Below are positions 59,339 to 64,000 of a stretch of DNA of 64,000 nucleotides, one piece after another. The DNA lies in the NCBI RefSeq assembly GCF_026914185.1, contig NC_070570.1:558001-622000 (forward strand), read 5' to 3'. The notes below the pieces were generated by a model that was given only the letters and a program-made list of their open reading frames with translations, was not told the origin of the DNA and made no database searches. This DNA comes from Puccinia triticina (taxonomy: Eukaryota > Basidiomycota > Pucciniomycetes > Pucciniales > Pucciniaceae). The position numbers and the translations under genes were made by a program. Numbering within the stretch: position 1 is the stretch's first letter; the number at the start of each line of letters is the position of its first letter.

Positions 59339-59475
59339 ACTGGAGGACTTCCTGTTAATCTGAGACCTCTGATTTTTCCAGATTTTGCAGAGAAATCTGG
59401 GCTTGATCATCCCCAATCCTAGATCTGCATAGATTTCCCTGCAAAGGAAATATGGGTTTCCAGATCAATGGGAAG
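59339..59475. mobile_element. MITE-like copy with TIR ACTGGAGGACTTCC, right end decayed
   Basis: The left end ACTGGAGGACTTCCTGTTAA matches 5239; the right end TGGGAAGCTTGTTCA is degenerate. The interior keeps the AGATTT..CAGAGAAATCTGG motifs of the 5239 copy. Confidence 0.5.
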
Positions 59476-59577
59476 CTTGTTCATTGAATTTTTAGCAAGG
59501 TTTGCAGACTGATTTTGAAATAAGGTCTGCGCTGGCCATTGTGGAGTACACAACTCTGTTGATGCTCAGCTTGCAAT

Positions 59578-59940
59578 GGACCACCGGTCATGAAGAGATA
59601 TACTGCTCTCAATGACCGGCACAGACCAGTCATTAAAAGGAGTAGAATACATGTACAAGAATCCTCTTGATGGTCATTGCACATTGGTCATCAAGGTGAA
59701 AAATTCTCCTCTCAAGTGCTGTCTGTTCCTGAATTGGGAGGCAGAAACCACCCCTTGATGACCAATAGGTGTAGTACTGAGAAGAGTACTCCATCAAGAG
59801 CAGAAAACATTCCCCTTGATGGCCCCTATGAGGGTATGCAGCTACATCCTCCCAATGACCAGATTGGATGGTTCATCAATGGGAATACATATCTGATCCC
59901 CTTGATGGAAAGAGTAGACAGGTCATCAAGATGAGTAAGC
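59578..59940. repeat. Degenerate remnant of the CTCGATGACCGG palindrome array
   Basis: Diverged units such as CTCAATGACCGGCACAGACC, CTTGATGGTCATTG and CATCAAGGTGA lie spaced through about 350 bp. They look like an older, decayed copy of the module at 9090-10345. Confidence 0.6.
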
Positions 59941-60059
59941 TACATATCCTCTCTTTTGATCTCATTGACGCCTTGCTATGTACACCACGGTGTGGTAGAC
60001 GGAAAAGTGAAAAATCAAAAGTTTTTTCTCATACATATATTTACTCACCTTAGGCCTCA

Positions 60060-60240
60060 AGATACCACAAAATGGACCTCAGAAATGGATTCTACGGCCA
60101 ATTTTACCCCTAGTCACCACTGGAAGCATTGCTGGAACCCCGCTGGATTGGAAGTTAAACCCTCTTGGACCCTCATGGACATGGCCAGCCCCACTCATCA
60201 ACCTGCCACAACCCTCAAGTCACCTTTCCCAGGTATACAC
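60060..60240. repeat. Dispersed repeat shared with 8520-8700
   Basis: CTAGTCACCACTGGAAGC and CTGGATTGGAAGTTAAACC parallel the block left of shell element 1. It lies just after the degenerate palindrome array, so the flank and array may have been copied together. Confidence 0.65.
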
Positions 60241-60489
60241 ATACTCAGCCCCAGCCAAACACATACTCTTTTCTATCCCTCTTATCTCCACTGCATATGC
60301 AGGGGACCAACCGCATTTCTTGTGTATTTGACATGTCCCTGCTTCATTTATGCACCCCTTGCAGCTGCATGCAGTCTTCTGACCCCATTTCTGCACTCCT
60401 TGCATTAGTCTGACACCACTCATGCACCCCTTGCATGATTTACCTCTTTGTTTGACATTTCCCCGCTTCGTTTATGCACTCCTTGCATT

Positions 60490-60959
60490 AGTATGACATC
60501 ATCTTTCATTTCTCACCCCACTTTTTGCCTGTATTTAGTATCTTCTGATCACACCACTTGTACGCAGCCCACCAGCTAAAATCCCTCTTCCAGGGTCCCC
60601 CTTGTAGCTAAAATCCCTCACATTTGTCTACATAAGGAGCTCTCTCCCCCCCAGTTGTTTTTTCCTCAGCTCAGTACTCCCCAGTTATTTACATACCACC
60701 TTCACACTTACCATCACATCTATACCTCACCACAACCCTCATGTTTGCAAATAACTACTGAACTCACTCTCAACTCTCACATACCTGTCATCAAACAACT
60801 TCATCTGGAACTAGACCAGACCTATCACTTGATTAAAACTTGCCAAGCTTAGCTTGGTGGGTCTTGTTATCTGATAGCAGAAGGGCAGAGTTTTGAACCT
60901 CCATCATCCCCTTCACCATTCAGCAAAAGGGTTTCACAACCACTTTTGAGTCTTACAAC
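60490..60959 (+). mobile_element. LTR-like repeat, family L3, copy 2
   Basis: Collinear with 14690-15199 and ending GAGTCTTACA. Diverged by substitutions and small indels. Confidence 0.6.
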
Positions 60960-61230
60960 GGTGTGGAACTACTGAACAAACAGAATAGAGCTTGGAGGGG
61001 AAATAGACAACTAAACTAGTAATAATGTAGGTTGAAGCTAAGGGTGCTATTGAGGCTGCCCTCCTATCTAATGCTGCAGTTGGTGGAGTTACACCAAGAA
61101 AAAGAAGAAAGAAAATGGTGTGGCCTGAGTTCTACTAATCCTTAGTGAGGTCTAGAATAAGGAGTGTATGTATATCAATCAATGTCTAGTTGGAATACCA
61201 CAAGCTTGAGGATGAGGTGAGGGGAAATGA
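60960..61230. other. Spacer, nothing supported
   Basis: Short AT-rich sequence with no frame, repeat or motif that I can support. Confidence 0.4.
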
Positions 61231-61235
61231 GGGTT

Positions 61236-61470
61236 ATGAGCAAAATATGAAAAGGATGAGAGTTTCAGAGCAAAGTATGCAATGGGGTTCAATTCTGAGT
61301 TCAACATGGGAGGTGATAGCAAAATATGCAAGTGATGATAGTCTAGTAAAGAGCACAATCTGAGGAAAAGGGTAAGAGCAAAGTATGCAATTGATGAGAG
61401 GATAAGTGCAAAGTATGCAAGTGATGAGAGGATAAGTGCAAAGTATGCAATTGATAAGAGCTATACTATG
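61236..61470. repeat. 30-bp tandem repeat (GCAAAGTATGCAA.TGATGAGAG)
   Basis: At least three close units (61376-61465) and several diverged ones upstream with the GAGCAAA.TATG core. Confidence 0.8.
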
Positions 61471-62400
61471 GGGGGGGGTGTAATCCAAAATAAACCAGCA
61501 TGAGGGGGAAGTACAGCAGCCAAGGGGAGTTTATAAGTGAAAGAAACCACAGGGGGGGTACAAGGATGAGCACAGACATGGAAATCTGGCTATGTGAAGA
61601 AAGACTGTACAAATGGGGAAGGTGATGTGAACATAGTAACAGCTTGCAATGATGAGCACTACTGAAAGAGGTGAGCACAGATCCAATGATGCAATGTGTA
61701 CAAATAGGGATAGTACATAAAGAGCAATGTCTGTAAAGGGTTTAACATGTGAGAAAATAACTGTAAGAGGAAAGTACTGTAATGAATTAAGTCAGTTACT
61801 AATGAAATGAGTGTTGTAACTAATGAAGACTGTAGTTTTTCTGTAAATCTTATATTCCTTATAACTATTGAACCATTGAAGATAAAGGGGTACTATGTAT
61901 GAGTGACTATAGGTGAAATGAGGAGTAGAATCTGAATATGCAATAATAATGAAGTATTTGTGAAGGTTTTATTGGGTAATGGGCAATGTAATGATGAATA
62001 TATGTAAAAGAAGATAATAAAATACTACTTAAGGTTTGGAATGGAGCACCACAAGGGGTGAATTTCCAAGTTTTAAAACCAGTAAAAATACTGGAGGGCA
62101 AGAAAATCCAAAGGGCAATTGAAATGCTTCCGGGATAGTCAAAGGAACAGAGTCATTCCAATTGCAATTTGGGTTAAACCCAAACCCCCAAAAAAAGGGT
62201 CCGCATTGGAATGAAGTCAAAAATTCCATTTGACTTCATTCCAGGAAACAGACCAGAATCTCATTCTGTTTTGTTTCCTGGATTTTACATGGAATATTTT
62301 TGACCAGGATCTCACTCCGGTACTTTTCCTGGATTTTCCCTGGAATAATTTTGAATATGACTGACCAAGCCTCACAGAAGCAGGCTCATATACAAACATC
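61471..62400. other. Intergenic, no supported gene
   Basis: It includes a diverged tandem motif around TTTCCTGGATTTTACATGGAAT (62270-62345). No coding sequence is supported. Confidence 0.4.
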
Positions 62401-62401
62401 A

Positions 62402-62475
62402 TGGTCTTCCTAGCGCAGTTGGAAAGGAACTGGGGTGAGGTTTATTGGCAAGATGTTGCTGGTTCAAGCCCATCT
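62402..62475 (+). repeat. tRNA-derived SINE head
   Basis: CTAGCGCAGTTGG is A-box like and GCTGGTTCAAGCCC is B-box like, 45 bp apart. The ends do not form an acceptor stem, so I call it a SINE-type pol III promoter relic. Confidence 0.5.
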
Positions 62476-63261
62476 TTTGTCTACTTATTTTGCCCATTTC
62501 TTGTTTGAAGCCTTCCACAACCCGCAAAGGCCCATAACCATTCCAAATTGCAATCAAAAGCAATTAAGAAGGGTGTTGGCAATCCAAAATATTTTTGGAT
62601 TGCCTTCCAGTTCAAGCTTAACTAAGCCTCTCTGAGGAGGTGCGAAGCGTCTCCAAAGGTGAGGCTTACATGTAAAGTTTGGGTACCAGGTTTTTTGCAT
62701 TATTTTGTTGTGTTTTGAGTTCAAGATCCTGTAGCACTTACAACTGAGCATCTCAACAAAGAATCAAAATGAGGTAAGTGAAGCCTAAATTCTTGCCTAT
62801 AATTTCCAAAAAAAAAAACTATTTCAAAAGTGAAATTCTTGAGGTTTCTACATGTGTTTCAAGAAAGCCATTTGAAGGGCTCTGAGGGGTGTGAAAGGGT
62901 TGTCATAGTGTTTTGCCCCGGCAACCAATCTGTAATTCCTGTGACAGATGATTGGCTGCTGACCATCTTTACAAATGGTTTCAAACACAATGGCAGCTTT
63001 TTTTAAGATTTCAACAGTTCAGAACATGTGGGAAGTCCTGAGGATTTGGTTTTATGGTCTTTCCAGCCATTTGGCTGGTACTGCTCGCGCAAGAACCTCA
63101 ACATTGCGTGCAAGTCCCTTCCTGCTCTCCCTGGCAGGAGGGTGCTTGTGAGCTTAACAAAGCTTCTCCAAGGAGGCGCAAAGCATCTCTGAAGTAGAGG
63201 CTTACCTCTAATGTCACATCATTGGCCCTACATACTTGAGTTTTTCTTGTAAAAAACATTA
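62476..63261. other. Repeat-rich intergenic DNA, no gene found
   Basis: It contains AAGCCTCTC..GAGGAGG / GAGGCTTAC motif pairs at 62620-62670 and 63160-63210, of the same kind as the small palindromic repeat ends elsewhere in the window. Confidence 0.4.
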
Positions 63262-63461
63262 GGGGGTTTCAAACATGGTGCAGTTCCCAGTTCAGGAAAC
63301 CCAATCCAGGAAAACAAAGTTCCTGCACAAAGAATTTTTAAATTATTTCTGCATGTTTTTTGGGTAAAATTGGGTCCATGTATGCAGGGTGTCTTGCAGT
63401 TGCACCAATTTCCTGAATTTGGGGTTCCTGAAACAGGACCTGCACCATGTTTGAAACCCCC
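63262..63461. mobile_element. Mariner-type MITE, GGGGGTTTC family, copy 2
   Basis: TA-flanked element with about 22-bp TIRs: GGGGGTTTCAAACATGGTGC on the left and its complement on the right. The interior is not related to copy 1. Confidence 0.8.
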
Positions 63462-63899
63462 TATTATTTTTTTTGAAAATAATTTGAAAAGTGAAGTTTG
63501 TGGTTTAAAAAAAACTAATTAGACAGACTTGTAGCCTGCAATCCCAGCTTTCATCCCATGTTTGTTTAGCTTACTGCACCCCATAGTTAATAGGACAATC
63601 CACCTACTGTGGACTGGCTCTGAAGAGGTCTTCCAGGCATTTTTGTACTCAAAATTTGAAATTCCCTGAGCTTACGCGGGCTCAAAGGGATTCGTTACAG
63701 AAATCCACCATGTAACAGCATTACAGGAAATTTTTGCCAGGGGGGATGGATATTGAGGAGTTTGAAATGGGTGAAAATTAGCTAAGATCCTGGTGATTTC
63801 AATGATGCAAAAGTCATGGTGAGAAACAGAATTCTAGATAGAGGTATTGGGGAAGATAGGGCAGGGAGACATCTCCCCTGCCATTTGGCTTGTTCCTGT

Positions 63900-64000
63900 A
63901 GCCTACAGCTCTCAAGTGGCATGTCTTGCCCTAAGTCCCTCCTTTGGAGGTCGCTACGCTCCCCCGAGGTATTCACCCCGCGAGCACCTAACTTAAGTCC
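63900..64000. mobile_element. Partial Mutator-like MITE end at window edge
   Basis: TAAGTCCCTCCTTTGGAGG followed by TCGCTACGCTCCCCCGAGG matches 16605-16645 of the Mutator-like MITE. The rest of the copy lies outside the window. Confidence 0.55.

Overview
The window is eukaryotic nuclear DNA from a filamentous basidiomycete, most likely a rust fungus (Pucciniales). I infer this from intron-rich genes with 60-130 nt GT-AG introns, a DUF7918-family gene typical of basidiomycete genomes, moderate GC, and a very heavy load of transposons and their small derivatives. Genus and species cannot be fixed from the sequence alone. There are no bacterial-type operons, ribosome binding sites or CRISPR arrays.

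Gene islands: (1) 11-1432 (-), a seven-exon gene of unknown family with one in-frame stop, a possible two-exon gene at 1949-2272 (+), and a complete five-exon histone H3 gene at 2822-4091 (-). (2) 17.5-29.9 kb, a block of four minus-strand genes: a DUF7918 protein, a large TM7S3/TM198-like membrane protein, an ETT1/Nro1 homologue and a LENG1/CIR_N spliceosome-type protein. (3) 31.2-39.4 kb: a small spliced gene, a proline-rich gene, an ambiguous coding stretch, a complete MO25/Hym1 gene (+) converging on a RING-H2 gene (-). (4) 48.6-50.4 kb (-): a complete YIF1 gene. For H3, TM7S3-like, ETT1, LENG1, MO25 and YIF1 I rebuilt the exon chain by hand and the exon lengths sum to an exact number of codons. 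Their products are housekeeping (chromatin, splicing, translation termination/oxygen response, ER-Golgi traffic, polarity signalling) and do not form a single pathway.

The rest (about 4.4-17, 30-31, 39.5-48 and 51-64 kb) is transposon territory: three or more LTR families (one with a chromodomain pol relic), a Tc1/mariner deletion derivative, CACTA-, Mutator-, mariner- and hAT-like non-autonomous elements with recognisable target-site duplications (TSDs), tRNA-derived SINE heads, and satellite-like arrays.

The most unusual content is a group of non-autonomous elements (8745-10700, 45613-47326, 54818-55867) with 8-bp TSDs and hAT-like ends, built as nested shells. A TIR encloses an outer zone of short palindromic repeats, which encloses an inner array of different repeats. 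Two of them share the same inner palindromic module (TCGATGACCGG...CCGGTCATCGA) although their TIRs and outer shells are unrelated. A second striking locus is 55948-58278, where successive insertions can be peeled apart through their TSDs.
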